In this document: piece after piece, positions 23,119-35,505 of the stretch | Layout: each line of letters starts with the position of its first letter | Position numbering within the stretch: position 1 is the stretch's first letter | Assembly (NCBI GenBank): GCA_009731375.1 | Contig: BJOX01000174.1 | Location: forward strand, 257,983-293,544 | Direction: 5' to 3' | Length of the DNA: 35,562 nucleotides | DNA from: Paulinella micropora | Lineage: Eukaryota; Cercozoa; Imbricatea; Euglyphida | Notes under the pieces: model-generated | Told to the model about the DNA's origin: nothing | Seen by the model: only the letters and a program-made list of their open reading frames with translations | Databases searched by the model: none | Position numbers and translations under genes: made by a program

Positions 23119-23154
23119 TGTCTCTCCCTCTCTCTCTCTCTCTCAAACACACAG
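22911..23154. repeat. Intron: (CT)n and (CA)n
   Basis: CT 22913-22937, CA 22937-22985, short unique patch, CT 23005-23144. The CT tract doubles as the polypyrimidine tract of the next acceptor (CAAACACACAG). Confidence 0.92.
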
Positions 23155-23198
23155 GTCATCTGCGCATAGAACAGCAAACATGGTCACACGGGCTGATG

Positions 23199-23249
<51 letters not shown>

Positions 23250-23276
23250 CTGTTCTATGCGCAGGTGACCTGTTTG

Positions 23277-23282
<6 letters not shown>
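23142..23282. repeat. Inverted repeat spanning an exon acceptor
   Basis: Arms 23142-23177 and 23247-23282 pair at 34 of 36 positions. The CT tract left of the first arm and the GA tract 23283-23312 right of the second extend the stem by about 30 base pairs. The loop contains the 3' half of the exon, its donor and a GA tract. Confidence 0.85.
23155..23198 (+). CDS. Exon 17 of the phased chain, with inverted copy nearby
   Basis: The acceptor is CAAACACACAG and the donor is GGCTGATG then GTAAGA. It is 44 bases, phase 1 to 0: HLRIEQQTWSHGLM after a split Cys codon. An inverted copy of its 5' part together with the acceptor lies only 69 bases downstream (23247-23282), flanked by GA repeats complementary to the CT tract upstream. 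The transcript could fold the acceptor into a long hairpin. Confidence 0.7.
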
Positions 23283-23312
<30 letters not shown>

Positions 23313-23317
<5 letters not shown>

Positions 23318-23351
23318 TCGAAAATGCGGGCGGCCCCTCATCGGTTCATTG
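23313..23351 (+). CDS. Exon 18 of the phased chain (weaker acceptor)
   Basis: It follows a GA tract (GAGAGAG then ATGG) and ends TTCATTG then GTTGGT. It is 39 bases, phase 0 to 0: [13 protein letters not shown]. The acceptor lacks a pyrimidine tract, so this is less certain than its neighbours. Skipping it would not alter the downstream phase. Confidence 0.45.
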
Positions 23352-23380
23352 GTTGGTTATTATTTGTCTGTCTATGTATG

Positions 23381-23411
<31 letters not shown>

Positions 23412-23586
23412 TGTATGTATGTAATATATGTATGCATGTATGTATGTATCTATGTGATGTATGTATGTATGTATGTATGTATGTATGTATGTATGTATGT
23501 ATGTATATATGTATGTATGTATATGTATGTATGTATGTGCGCGCATATCGGTGTGTACACGCCAGCGACTGTTTTATATGTGAATG

Positions 23587-23643
<57 letters not shown>

Positions 23644-23664
23644 CAGATACACGTATATATACAT

Positions 23665-23730
<66 letters not shown>

Positions 23731-23879
23731 TGTAGCCCGTCGAAGGCTGTACATGTACTAAATTAGACAGTGTCTAGCGGACCGTCTTACTTACTGTATA
23801 GATATATTCATACATACATACATACATTCATACATACATACATACATACATATATGTATATATATATATATATCTGTAG
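23352..23879. repeat. Intron: TATG, TA, CA and CATA arrays
   Basis: TATG 23375-23538, unique patch 23539-23588, TA 23590-23641, CA 23665-23683, TA 23684-23727, unique patch 23728-23800, CATA and TA 23811-23872. Confidence 0.85.
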
Positions 23880-23930
23880 TTTCCGCGATCTGCCTCGATG
23901 GATACAGTTTTGCCGTCACTACCACAAGTG
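23880..23930 (+). CDS. Near-complete left copy or alternative form of exon 24107
   Basis: The acceptor is TATCTGTAG and the donor is CAAGTG then GTAAAT. It is 51 bases, phase 0 to 0: FPRSASMDTVLPSLPQV. It is open and spliceable, and closely similar to 24107-24163. The two could be mutually exclusive or tandem exons; either or both keep the frame. Confidence 0.5.
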
Positions 23931-24065
23931 GTAAATGTAATGTAATGTAATGTAATCTAATATAATGTAATCTAATATGATCTGATGTAATGTAATGTAA
24001 TGTAATGTAATGTAATGTAATGCAATGTGATGTACTGTACTGTACTGTTTGTATGTATGTATGTA

Positions 24066-24096
<31 letters not shown>

Positions 24097-24106
24097 GACA
24101 TTATAG
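23931..24106. repeat. (TAATG)n with TATG/CATA inversion
   Basis: TAATG/TAATC pentamers 23935-24040, then TATG facing CATA at 24050-24093. Confidence 0.88.
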
Positions 24107-24163
24107 TTTCCGCGATCTGTCTCGTTGGATACTGTTCTGCCCTCACTACGACAGTTAACAGTG
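24107..24163 (+). CDS. Exon 19 of the phased chain
   Basis: The acceptor is GACATTATAG and the donor is ACAGTG then GTAATG. It is 57 bases, phase 0 to 0: FPRSVSLDTVLPSLRQLTV. The left copy at 23880 keeps the acceptor and most of it. Right copies at 24374, 24547 and 24748 keep the later part and the CAGTTAACA block, but carry a TAG or a deletion. Confidence 0.65.
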
Positions 24164-24854
24164 GTAATGTGATGTGATGTGATATGATGTAAATGTAATG
24201 TAATGTAATGTAATGTAATGTAATGCAATGTAATGCAATGTAATGTAATGTAAATTGTAATGTAATGCAATATAAGGTAATGTAATGTAATGTAATGTAA
24301 TCCAATGTAATCCAATGTAATGTAATGTAATGTAATGGGTGTAATGCTATGTAATGTAATGTAATGTAATGTACCTGCCTCGATGGATACAGCGCTACCT
24401 CGCTATAGCAGTTAACAAGTAATATATGTAATGTAATGTTATGTAATGTTATGTAATGGAATGGAATGGAATGGAATGGAAATTGTAATGTAATGCAATA
24501 TAAGGTAATGTAATGTAATGTAATGTATGTAATGTAATGTAATGTGCCGGCCTCGATGGATACAGCGCTACCCTCGCTATAGCAGTTAACAAGTAATATA
24601 TATGTAATGTAATGTAATGGAATGGAATGTAATGTAATGTAAATTGTAATGTAATGCAATATAAGGTAATGTAATTTAATGTAATCTAATGTAATCTAAT
24701 GTAATGTAATGTAATGTAATGTAATGTAATGTAATGTAATGTATGTACCTGCCTTGATGGACCGCGCTAACCTCGCTAGGGCAGTTAATGTATGTATGTA
24801 CGTAATGGAATGGAATGGAATGGAATGGAATGGCATGTCATGTCATGCCATGTC

Positions 24855-24920
<66 letters not shown>

Positions 24921-24937
24921 TTATCTATCTATCTATT

Positions 24938-24968
<31 letters not shown>

Positions 24969-25016
24969 CTATCTACCTACCTACTACCTACCTATCTATC
25001 TATCTATCCATCTATC

Positions 25017-25062
<46 letters not shown>

Positions 25063-25099
25063 CATACATGCATACATACATACATATCTATCTATCTAG
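24164..25099 (+). repeat. Intron: (TAATG)n with three right copies, then (TATC)n
   Basis: Pentamers 24164-24850, with degenerate exon-edge copies at 24374-24419 (one-base deletion), 24547-24593 (TAG in frame) and 24748-24788. TATC 24856-25010 and 25085-25098 enclose a CATA/TA patch 25015-25084. Confidence 0.88.
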
Positions 25100-25132
25100 G
25101 TGAACAGAGATTTCGAATTTTAGGTCAGCTTC
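25100..25132 (+). repeat. Left half of an unresolved exon
   Basis: The island GTGAACAGAG...TTTTAGGTCAGCTTCT follows ATCTAG. Its last 15 bases match the start of the island at 25426, so the two look like the left and right halves of one former exon. No joined copy is present in the window. Read straight from the AG it has an in-frame TAG; a later AG (GAACAGAG) gives an open frame. Confidence 0.45.
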
Positions 25133-25144
25133 TATCTATCTATC

Positions 25145-25200
<56 letters not shown>

Positions 25201-25219
25201 ATCTATCTATCTATCATCC

Positions 25220-25277
<58 letters not shown>

Positions 25278-25354
25278 ATATCTATCTATCTATCCATCTA
25301 TCCATCTATCTATCTGTCTACCTACCTACCTACCTACCTACCTACCTACCGATG

Positions 25355-25424
<70 letters not shown>

Positions 25425-25425
25425 G
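25133..25425. repeat. (TATC)n/(TACC)n
   Basis: TATC array with a TACC block at 25319-25350, separating the two halves of the unresolved exon. Confidence 0.95.
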
Positions 25426-25456
25426 GTCTGCTTCTGTTCCAGCGACACCGAAAAAG
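25426..25456 (+). CDS. Unresolved exon, right half with donor
   Basis: The island follows ATCTAG and ends GAAAAAG then GTGCGT. The frame that feeds phase 0 into the next exon reads SASVPATPKK, phase 2 in. The upstream exon delivers phase 0, so the join is unresolved. CTTCTGTTCCAG at 25431-25442 could also be the true acceptor. Another frame (LLLFQRHRK) is open but leads to a stop further on. Confidence 0.4.
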
Positions 25457-26673
25457 GTGCGTATAAATGTATGTATGTATGTATGTATGTGTGTATGTAT
25501 GTATGTATGTATGTATGTATGTATGTATGTATGCATGTATGCATGTATGCATGTATGTATGTATGTATGTATGTATGTATGTATGTATATGTATGTACGT
25601 ATATGTACGTATATGTATGTATGTGTACGTATGTATGTATGTATGTATGTATGTATGTATGTATGTATGCATGTATGCATGTATGTATGTATGTATGTAT
25701 GTATGTATGTATGTATGTATGTGTGTATGTATGTATATGTATGTATATGTATGTATGTGTACGTACATGTATGTATGTGTACGTATGTATGCATGTATGT
25801 ATGTATTAGTATGTATCTGTATGTCTGTATGTATGTATGTATGTATGTATGTATGTATGTATCTATGTGTATATATGTGTATGCATGCATGTATGTGTGT
25901 ATGTGTGTATGTATGTATGTATGTATGTATGTATGTATGTATGCATGTATGTATGCATGAATGTATGCATGTATGCATGTATGTATGTTATGTATGTTAT
26001 GTATGTTATGTATGTATCTATGTATGTATGCATGTATGTATGCATGCATGTATGTATGTATGTATGTATGTATGTTTGTATGTATGACATACATACACAC
26101 ATACATACATACATACATTCATACATACATACATACATGCATACATACATACATACATGCATACATACATACACATGCATACACATACATACATACATAC
26201 ATACATACATACATACATACATGCATGCATGCATGTATGCATGCATGTATGTATGTATGTATGCATGCATGTATGTATGTATGTATGTATGTATGTATGT
26301 ATGCATGCATGCATGCATGTATGTATGCATGCATGCATGCATGCATGTATGTATGTATGTATGTATGTATGTATGTATGTATGCATGCATGCATGCATGC
26401 ATGCATCAATGTATGTATGTATGTATGTATGTATGTATGTATGTATATATGTATGTATGTATGTATGCATGTATGTATGTATGTATGTATGTATGTATGT
26501 ATGTATTTATGCATGCATACATGCATGTATGTATGCATGCATGTATGTATGTATGTATGTATGTATGTATGTATGTATGTATGTATGTACATATATATAT
26601 ATATATATGTATGTATGTATGTATTTATGTATGTATGTATGTATGTATGTATGTTTGTAATGTATGTTATGTC

Positions 26674-26721
<48 letters not shown>

Positions 26722-26778
26722 ACCTATATATTTACTGATATTAATACTCTGCGTGTATGTGTATATGTATGTATGTAG
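25457..26778. repeat. Intron: TATG, CATA, TATG, TATC arrays
   Basis: TATG 25465-26085, CATA 26086-26230, TATG 26231-26670, TATC 26672-26720, with a unique patch 26721-26756. The TATG/CATA boundaries at 26085 and 26230 form inverted repeats. TGCATGCA variants are dense at 26221-26405. Confidence 0.93.
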
Positions 26779-27170
26779 GGCGTGTCTGCATTGTCGCATC
26801 GGCCGTGTTTGTATATATGTATGTATGCATGTATGTATGTATGTATGTATGTATGTATGTATGTATGTATGTATGTATGCATGTCGGGCGTGTCTGCATT
26901 GTCGCATCGGCCGTGTTTGTATGCATGTATGTATGTATGTATGTATGTATGCATGCATGTATGTAGGGCGTGTCTGCATTGTCGCATTGGCCTTGTTTGT
27001 ATGTATGTATGTATGTATGTATGTATGTATGTATGTATGTATGTATGTAGGGCGTGTCCGCATTGTCGCATGGGCCTTGTTTGTATGCATGTATGTATGC
27101 ATGTATGTATGTATGTAGGTATGTATGTATGTATGTAGGACGTGTCTGAGTTGTCGCATCGGCCTATACC

Positions 27171-27202
<32 letters not shown>

Positions 27203-27716
27203 TGTATGTATGTATGTATGTGTCTGTATGTAGGGCGTGTGTGATTTATCGCATCGGCCAATACGTATATGTGTATGTATGTATGTATGTATGTATGTAT
27301 GTATGTATGTGTGTGTGTGTGTGTTTATGTAGGGCGTGTGTGAGTTTTTGCATCGGCCAATACGTATATGTATGTATGTATGCATGTATGTATGTATGTA
27401 TGTATGTATGTATGTATGTATGTATGTGTGTATGTAATGTATGTATGTATGTAGGGCGTGTGTGAATTTTTGCATCTGCCAATACGTATATGTATGTATG
27501 CATGTATGCATGTATGTATGTATGTATGTATCTCTGTATGTATCTCTGTATGTATGTATGTATGTATGTATGTATGTGTGTGTGTATGTAGGGCGTGTGT
27601 GAGTTATCGCATCGGCCAATACGTTTATGTGTGTATGTATGCATGTATGTATGTATGTATGTATGTATGTATGTATGTATGTATGAATGTATATATGTAT
27701 GCATGTATGTATGCAG
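26779..27716 (+). repeat. Nine left copies of exon 27717 in (TATG)n
   Basis: Copies start at 26779, 26885, 26965, 27049, 27137, 27234, 27333, 27455 and 27592. Each follows GTAG (or GTCG) with GGCGTGTSTG... and CGCATCGGCC, then TATG repeat. The acceptor AG is kept in eight of the nine. In the exon frame they read GVSALSHRP, GVSELSHRP, GVCDLSHRP, GVCEFLHRP and GVCELSHRP, changing stepwise toward the exon (GVCEMSYRA). Confidence 0.88.
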
Positions 27717-27759
27717 GGCGTGTGTGAGATGTCGTATCGGGCCGCTGCATTCCAAACGG
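27717..27759 (+). CDS. Exon 1 of the second phased chain: fusion point
   Basis: The acceptor is GTATGCAG and the donor is AAACGG then GTCACT. It is 43 bases, phase 0 to 1: GVCEMSYRAAAFQT plus G. Its left half matches the nine copies to the left; its right half (GGCCGCTGCATTCC...CGG) matches the two copies to the right (27861, 28021). A second frame is open, but only this one joins to the long open frame of the next exon. Confidence 0.65.
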
Positions 27760-28516
<757 letters not shown>

Positions 28517-28530
<14 letters not shown>

Positions 28531-28666
28531 CACAAACATGCATGCATACATGCATACAAGGATAGTGTGAAAATGTAATGTAGAGAAGTATAATCGGGAC
28601 ATATGAAACATACATACATACATGCATGCATGCATGTATACATACATACATACATACATACATGCA

Positions 28667-28700
<34 letters not shown>

Positions 28701-28723
28701 GTTCGTGTGTGTGTGTGTGTTAC

Positions 28724-28769
<46 letters not shown>

Positions 28770-28884
28770 TATGATGGGGACATATGATAGCCAGTGTTCC
28801 TTTGGCATACATACATACATACATGCATACATATATGTATGTATATAAATATATAAATATGTAAATATATATATACCTGCACAG
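28517..28884 (+). repeat. CA, CATA, TA, GA repeats with two left copies of exon 28885
   Basis: Decayed copies lie at about 28586-28607 (GGGACATATGA) and 28770-28808 (GGGGACATATGATAG...CAGTGTTCCTTTGGCA). The second shares the CAGTGTNCCTTTGGCA block with the exon. The remaining DNA is CATA, TA and GA simple repeat. Confidence 0.65.
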
Positions 28885-29015
28885 GGAAGTCTTATTGTGA
28901 CTCAGGCAGTGAGCTCAGTGTGCCTTTGGCAGAGAGCATGTTCATTGCGGAACACACTAACAACATTACTCTTACTGCAGAGAGGAAAATCTTAGCAGTG
29001 CAACGAGCGGCGCAG
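28885..29015 (+). CDS. Exon 2 of the second chain: longest exon
   Basis: The acceptor is ATACCTGCACAG and the donor is GCGCAG then GTTCGC. It is 131 bases, phase 1 to 0, with 43 codons open in this frame only; the other two have stops. It begins KSYCDSGSELSVPLAESM, contains the sequon NNIT, and ends LAVQRAAQ. The single long open frame in a non-repetitive island is strong support for coding. Not recognised. Confidence 0.75.
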
Positions 29016-29649
29016 GTTCGCTTTCACTATACATACATAAACATACCTACCTATCTACCCCATTTATCTACCTACCTACCTACCTACCTACCTGCCTGCC
29101 TACTTCATAATGCATCATGTCAAGGCAACAACAATGTTCTCCAATCCAAAGCGTAGAAAAAAAACTGCCTACCTCCCTACCTACCTCCCTACCTACCTAC
29201 CTACTTACCTACCTACCTACCTATCTACCCACCTACCTACCTACCCACCTATCTACCTACCTACCTACCTACCTACGTACGCATCATGTCTCTCAAATCC
29301 AAAGCCTGGGGGAAAAAAATGCCTGCCTACCTACCTACCTACCTACCTACCTACCCACCCACCTACCTACCTACCCTACCTACCTACCTACCTACCTACC
29401 TACGTATGCATCATGTCAGGGCAACAAAAATGTTTCTCCAATCCAAAGCCTGGAAAAAAAAACTGCCTACCTACCTACCTACCTACCTACCCACCTACCT
29501 ACCTACCTACCTACCTACGTATGCATCATGTCAGGGCAATAACAATGTGTCTCTGACCCAAGGCGTGGAGCAAGAAACTGCCTACCTACCTACCTACCTC
29601 CCTACCTACCTACCTATCCACCTACCTACCTACGTATCCATCATGGCAG
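29016..29649 (+). repeat. (CTAC)n with four left copies of exon 29650
   Basis: Copies at 29110-29170 (frameshift and stop), 29280-29325 (internal deletion), 29407-29466 (GNKNVSPIQSLEKK, in frame) and 29521-29583. Each begins GCATCATGTCARGGCAA and runs into CTAC repeat through ACTGCCTAC, a sequence the exon itself contains. The exon's own CTGCCTACTG word is a plausible seed for the CTAC array. Confidence 0.88.
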
Positions 29650-29762
29650 GGCAACAACAATCCGTCTCTAATGCAGAGCCCGGAACAAAAGCTGCCTACT
29701 GCCGAGGCTGTTCTGGATGCACACACGCAGAATTTTATTCCCCCCCTCTCACTACCCCTCAG
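29650..29762 (+). CDS. Exon 3 of the second chain: Pro/Gln-rich, fusion point
   Basis: The acceptor is CATCATGGCAG and the donor is CCCCTCAG then GTTGCC. It is 113 bases, phase 0 to 2, 37 codons open: it starts GNNNPSLMQSPEQKLP and ends IPPLSLPL. The left copies (29110-29583) match its first 55 or so bases. The right copies (30114, 30222, 30349, 30481, 30858) match its last 60 and show stops (for example TAA within GATGTATAAACG). Confidence 0.74.
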
Positions 29763-29830
29763 GTTGCCGTATGTATAGATAATAATTAGATAGATAGATA
29801 ATTAGATAGATAGGCAGATAGGTAGGTAGG

Positions 29831-29895
<65 letters not shown>

Positions 29896-29979
29896 GTGTT
29901 ATGATATATCCTTGCGTATATACTACCATGAATCTAAGGTATGTAACATACTCATGTATCTGTAACAAAAACTCTATCG

Positions 29980-30018
<39 letters not shown>

Positions 30019-30027
30019 CATCTATCC

Positions 30028-30059
<32 letters not shown>

Positions 30060-30060
30060 G

Positions 30061-30113
<53 letters not shown>

Positions 30114-30601
30114 GCCTACTACCGACAACGTGCTAGCAGAATTCTCTCTTCTTTCTTCTTTATTCTTCTTTATTCTTCTTTCTTCTTCGTTACATACCTT
30201 TGTACGTATCTATATTTGTATGCATGGTTGTGCTCGATGTATAAACGCAGGATTTTACTGCTTTCCCTTCCCCTACCTTCAGTATGTATCATTGTATGTA
30301 ATATATTAATGTAAGGTATGTAATCCATGTACGTATCTATATTTGTATGCATGGTTGTGCTCGATGTATAAACGCAGGATTTTACTGCTTTCCCCTCCCC
30401 TGCCTTCAGTATGCATCATTGTATGTAATATATGAATGTAAGGTATGTAATGTAATGTATGTATGTATCTGTATTTGTAGCTATCCCCTCCCTATCCCTC
30501 GGGCTGCCGTATGTATGTATGTATGTATGTATGTATCTATGTATGTATGTATGTATGTATGTATGTATGTATGTATTCCGTGCGAGCGACACCGCGCCAG
30601 G

Positions 30602-30641
<40 letters not shown>

Positions 30642-31060
30642 ATATTATACATATATATATAACACATTATGTGTGTATGTAATGTATGTATGTATGTATG
30701 TAAAGCATCATGGCGTGTATATATGAATGTAAGGTATTTGGTATATATACGTATCTATATTTGCATGCCTTGTTATAATAAAACAAAAATAACATACCGA
30801 TGTATGTGTGTATGTATGTATGTATGTATGTATCTATGTATGTATGTATGTATGTATGAACACTCAGGATTTTACTCACTCCTGTCCTCAGTATGTATGT
30901 ATGTGCATGTATGTATGTATATATGTATGTATGTATGTATGTATGTTATGCATGTATGCATGTATACATGTATGCATGTATGTATGTATGTATGTATGCA
31001 TGTATGTATGTATGTATGTATGTATGTATGTATGTATGTATGTATGTATGCATGGGATAG
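29763..31060 (+). repeat. Intron: GATA, TATC, TATG arrays with five right copies of exon 29650
   Basis: GATA 29785-29895, unique patch to 29972, TATC 29975-30113. Partial copies lie at 30114-30150, 30222-30283, 30349-30408, 30481-30512 and 30858-30891, separated by TATG repeat and by a shared GTACGTATCTATATTTGTATG leader. A CT/TTC patch lies at 30145-30188. An island at 30577-30602 (GCGACACCGCGCCAG then GTATAT) is unassigned. TATG runs 30893-31052. Confidence 0.8.
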
Positions 31061-31098
31061 GAAGTTGTCGCGGGTAGACGTTATCAGGCAACATCGCG
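31061..31098 (+). CDS. Exon 4 of the second chain
   Basis: The acceptor is CATGGGATAG and the donor is CATCGCG then GTGTGT. It is 38 bases, phase 2 to 1: KLSRVDVIRQHR after a split Arg codon. It lies between a TATG array and a CT array. No copies are seen. Confidence 0.6.
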
Positions 31099-31619
<521 letters not shown>

Positions 31620-31673
31620 CTATTGCGTCTAATTTCTGGCCGATTGGTTCATCGAAGAACTCTCCCCGTGTCT
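31620..31673 (+). CDS. Exon 5 of the second chain
   Basis: The acceptor is ACACACAAG; the donor falls at the start of a GT array (CGTGTCT then GTGTGT). It is 54 bases, phase 1 to 1: IASNFWPIGSSKNSPRV between split codons. More than one frame is open and the exact donor within the GT repeat is not fixed, so the end is less sure than the frame. Confidence 0.5.
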
Positions 31674-31798
31674 GTGTGTGTGTGTGTGTATGTGTGTGTG
31701 TGTGTGTGTGTGTAAGTCTTTGGTGTGACAATGCAGTGTGTGTGTGTGTGCATGTGTATGTGCATGCACGTGTATGTATGTCTATGTGATGTGCACAG
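31674..31798. repeat. (GT)n intron
   Basis: GT repeats 31674-31712 and 31737-31750, a patch 31713-31736, then ATGTGCACAG as acceptor. Confidence 0.88.
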
Positions 31799-31879
31799 CA
31801 GTGTCGTCTAGTCCCTGGTCCGGTTTGGTTGGCCGAGACGTTTCGCCACAAATCCGACAAAGCAGCCGCGTGATGCAAG
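31799..31879 (+). CDS. Exon 6 of the second chain: Ser-rich
   Basis: The acceptor is GTGCACAG and the donor is ATGCAAG then GTATGT. It is 81 bases, phase 1 to 1. This is the only open frame; the other two have TAG or TGA. It reads VSSSPWSGLVGRDVSPQI... and ends SRVMQ. Together with the next two exons it forms a Ser/Pro/Arg-rich stretch, probably disordered. Confidence 0.72.
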
Positions 31880-32153
31880 GTATGTCGTGGTTCATGTTGT
31901 TGTTGGTGGTGGCGTTGGTGGTGGTGGTGGTGGTGTTGGTGGTGGTGTTGGTGGTGGTGGTGTTGGTGTTGTTGTTGTTGTTCTTCTTCTTCTTCTTCTT
32001 CTTCTTCTTCTTCTTCTTCTTCTTCTTCTTCTTCTTCTTTTCTTCTTCTTCTTGTTCTTCTTCTTCTTGTTCTTGTTGTTCCTGTTGTTCTTGTTCTTGT
32101 TGTTCTTGTTGTTGTTGTTGTTGTTGTTCTTGTTGTCGTTGTCGTTGTCGTCG

Positions 32154-32187
<34 letters not shown>

Positions 32188-32210
32188 CGTCGTCGTCGTC
32201 GTCGTCGTCG

Positions 32211-32283
<73 letters not shown>

Positions 32284-32522
32284 TGTTGTTGTTGTTGTTG
32301 TTGCTGTTGCTGTTGTTGTTGTTGTTGTTGTTGGTCGTGGTGGTGGTGGTGCTGGTGCTGCTGCTGATGTTGTCGTCGTCGTCGTCGTCGTCATCGTTGT
32401 CGTCATTGTTTTTGTCCTTGTCGATGAGATAGATAGATGAGATAGATAGATAAGATAGATAAGATATATAGTTAAGATAGATAGATCAAACAGTACTAAG
32501 ATCTACAAATTATCGGTCGACT
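31880..32522. repeat. Intron: trinucleotide blocks and GATA
   Basis: GGT/GTT 31895-31980, TTC 31981-32085, GTT and GTC alternating in clean blocks 32086-32330, GGT/GCT 32331-32370, GTC 32370-32400, then GATA 32425-32486 and unique DNA up to the hairpin element. Confidence 0.9.
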
Positions 32523-32639
32523 CCACAAAATGTGGTCAGGTTACCGATCAAACTACATATGCGGCGCGCCAAATTCGACGTGTTTTGCGGTCTCGCCGGC
32601 CCGGCCCCGGCTCGCCCGCCAAACACTTCACATTTGTGG
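32523..32639. mobile_element. MITE-like hairpin element, copy 2
   Basis: It matches 13165-13285 in the same orientation: CCACAAAATGT, GTCAGGTTACCGAT, GGCGCGCC, then a GC-rich hairpin whose arms have several mismatches here. It ends TTTGTGG. The outer ATCGGT...ACCGAT pair (about 32512-32548) is clearer than in copy 1. It lies in the intron, again close to the left of an acceptor. Confidence 0.7.
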
Positions 32640-32678
32640 CTAGCCGCATAATAAATACTTTTATTGATTGATTGTTAG

Positions 32679-32743
32679 ACAGCAATAGTATCCCGCGCGT
32701 GCCAGTGAGAAGAAATTACTCTCCCGTGTTTGTACACACAGCG
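32679..32743 (+). CDS. Exon 7 of the second chain: Arg/Pro-rich
   Basis: The acceptor is TTGATTGATTGTTAG (32664-32678), with a T-rich run before it; the donor is ACAGCG then GTATTT. It is 65 bases, phase 1 to 0: NSIPRVPVRRNYSPVFVHTA. An alternative AG four bases on would give phase 2 and break the chain. The other frames stop within the exon. Confidence 0.68.
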
Positions 32744-34761
<2,018 letters not shown>

Positions 34762-34817
34762 ATGGGGCGGTCCCCCTCCGTTACCAACTTTAACAGTCCA
34801 CAACAAAGGATAAAGAG
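34762..34817 (+). CDS. Exon 8 of the second chain: Ser/Asn/Gln-rich
   Basis: The acceptor is ATATATATGTAG and the donor is ATAAAGAG then GTTAAT. It is 56 bases, phase 0 to 2: MGRSPSVTNFNSPQQRIK plus AG. It is the only open frame and the phase matches the preceding exon. SPS and NSPQQR look like disordered, phosphorylatable sequence. Confidence 0.7.
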
Positions 34818-35184
34818 GTTAATACCTACATACACACATACATACATGCATACATACATACATACATACATGGATGCATACATACATGCATACATACATA
34901 CATACATACATACATACATACATGCATACATACATACATACATACATACATAGCATACATGCATATATACATACATACATACATACATACATACATACAT
35001 ACGTTACATACATACATACATACATGCATAGCATAACATAGCATAGCATAGCATAACATAGCATAGATACATACATACATACATACATACATACATACAT
35101 ACATACATACATACATACATACATACGTACGTACGTACGTACGTACATACATACATACATACATACGTGTACACATACCTCAAG
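34818..35184. repeat. (CATA)n intron
   Basis: CATA array with a GCATAACATA block at 35027-35066 and TACG at 35126-35145; ends CATACCTCAAG. Confidence 0.93.
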
Positions 35185-35211
35185 TATTCCGAAGGAAAGG
35201 ATCAGTACGAG
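35185..35211 (+). CDS. Exon 9 of the second chain: very small exon
   Basis: The acceptor is CATACCTCAAG and the donor is AGTACGAG then GTACAC. It is 27 bases, phase 2 to 2: IPKERIST between split codons. It is the last unique island before the window ends; the gene probably continues to the right. Confidence 0.6.
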
Positions 35212-35340
35212 GTACACACACACATACATACATACATACATACATACATACATACATACGTACATACGTGCATACGTACATACATACATACATACATACA
35301 TACATACATACATACATACATACATACATACGTACATACA

Positions 35341-35407
<67 letters not shown>

Positions 35408-35436
35408 CCTATCTACCTACCTACCTACCTACCTAC

Positions 35437-35472
<36 letters not shown>

Positions 35473-35505
35473 ATATCTATATATCTATCTATCTATATAT
35501 CTATA

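Noticed and set aside
23736-23771. Possible 36-base exon ([12 protein letters not shown])
   Set aside because: Acceptor and phase are possible, but the donor (GTCTAG) is poor and nothing else supports it.
30577-30602. Island ending GCGCCAG then GTATAT
   Set aside because: Looks like an exon end, but including it would put a TAG in the next exon. Likely an orphan or a copy from outside the window.
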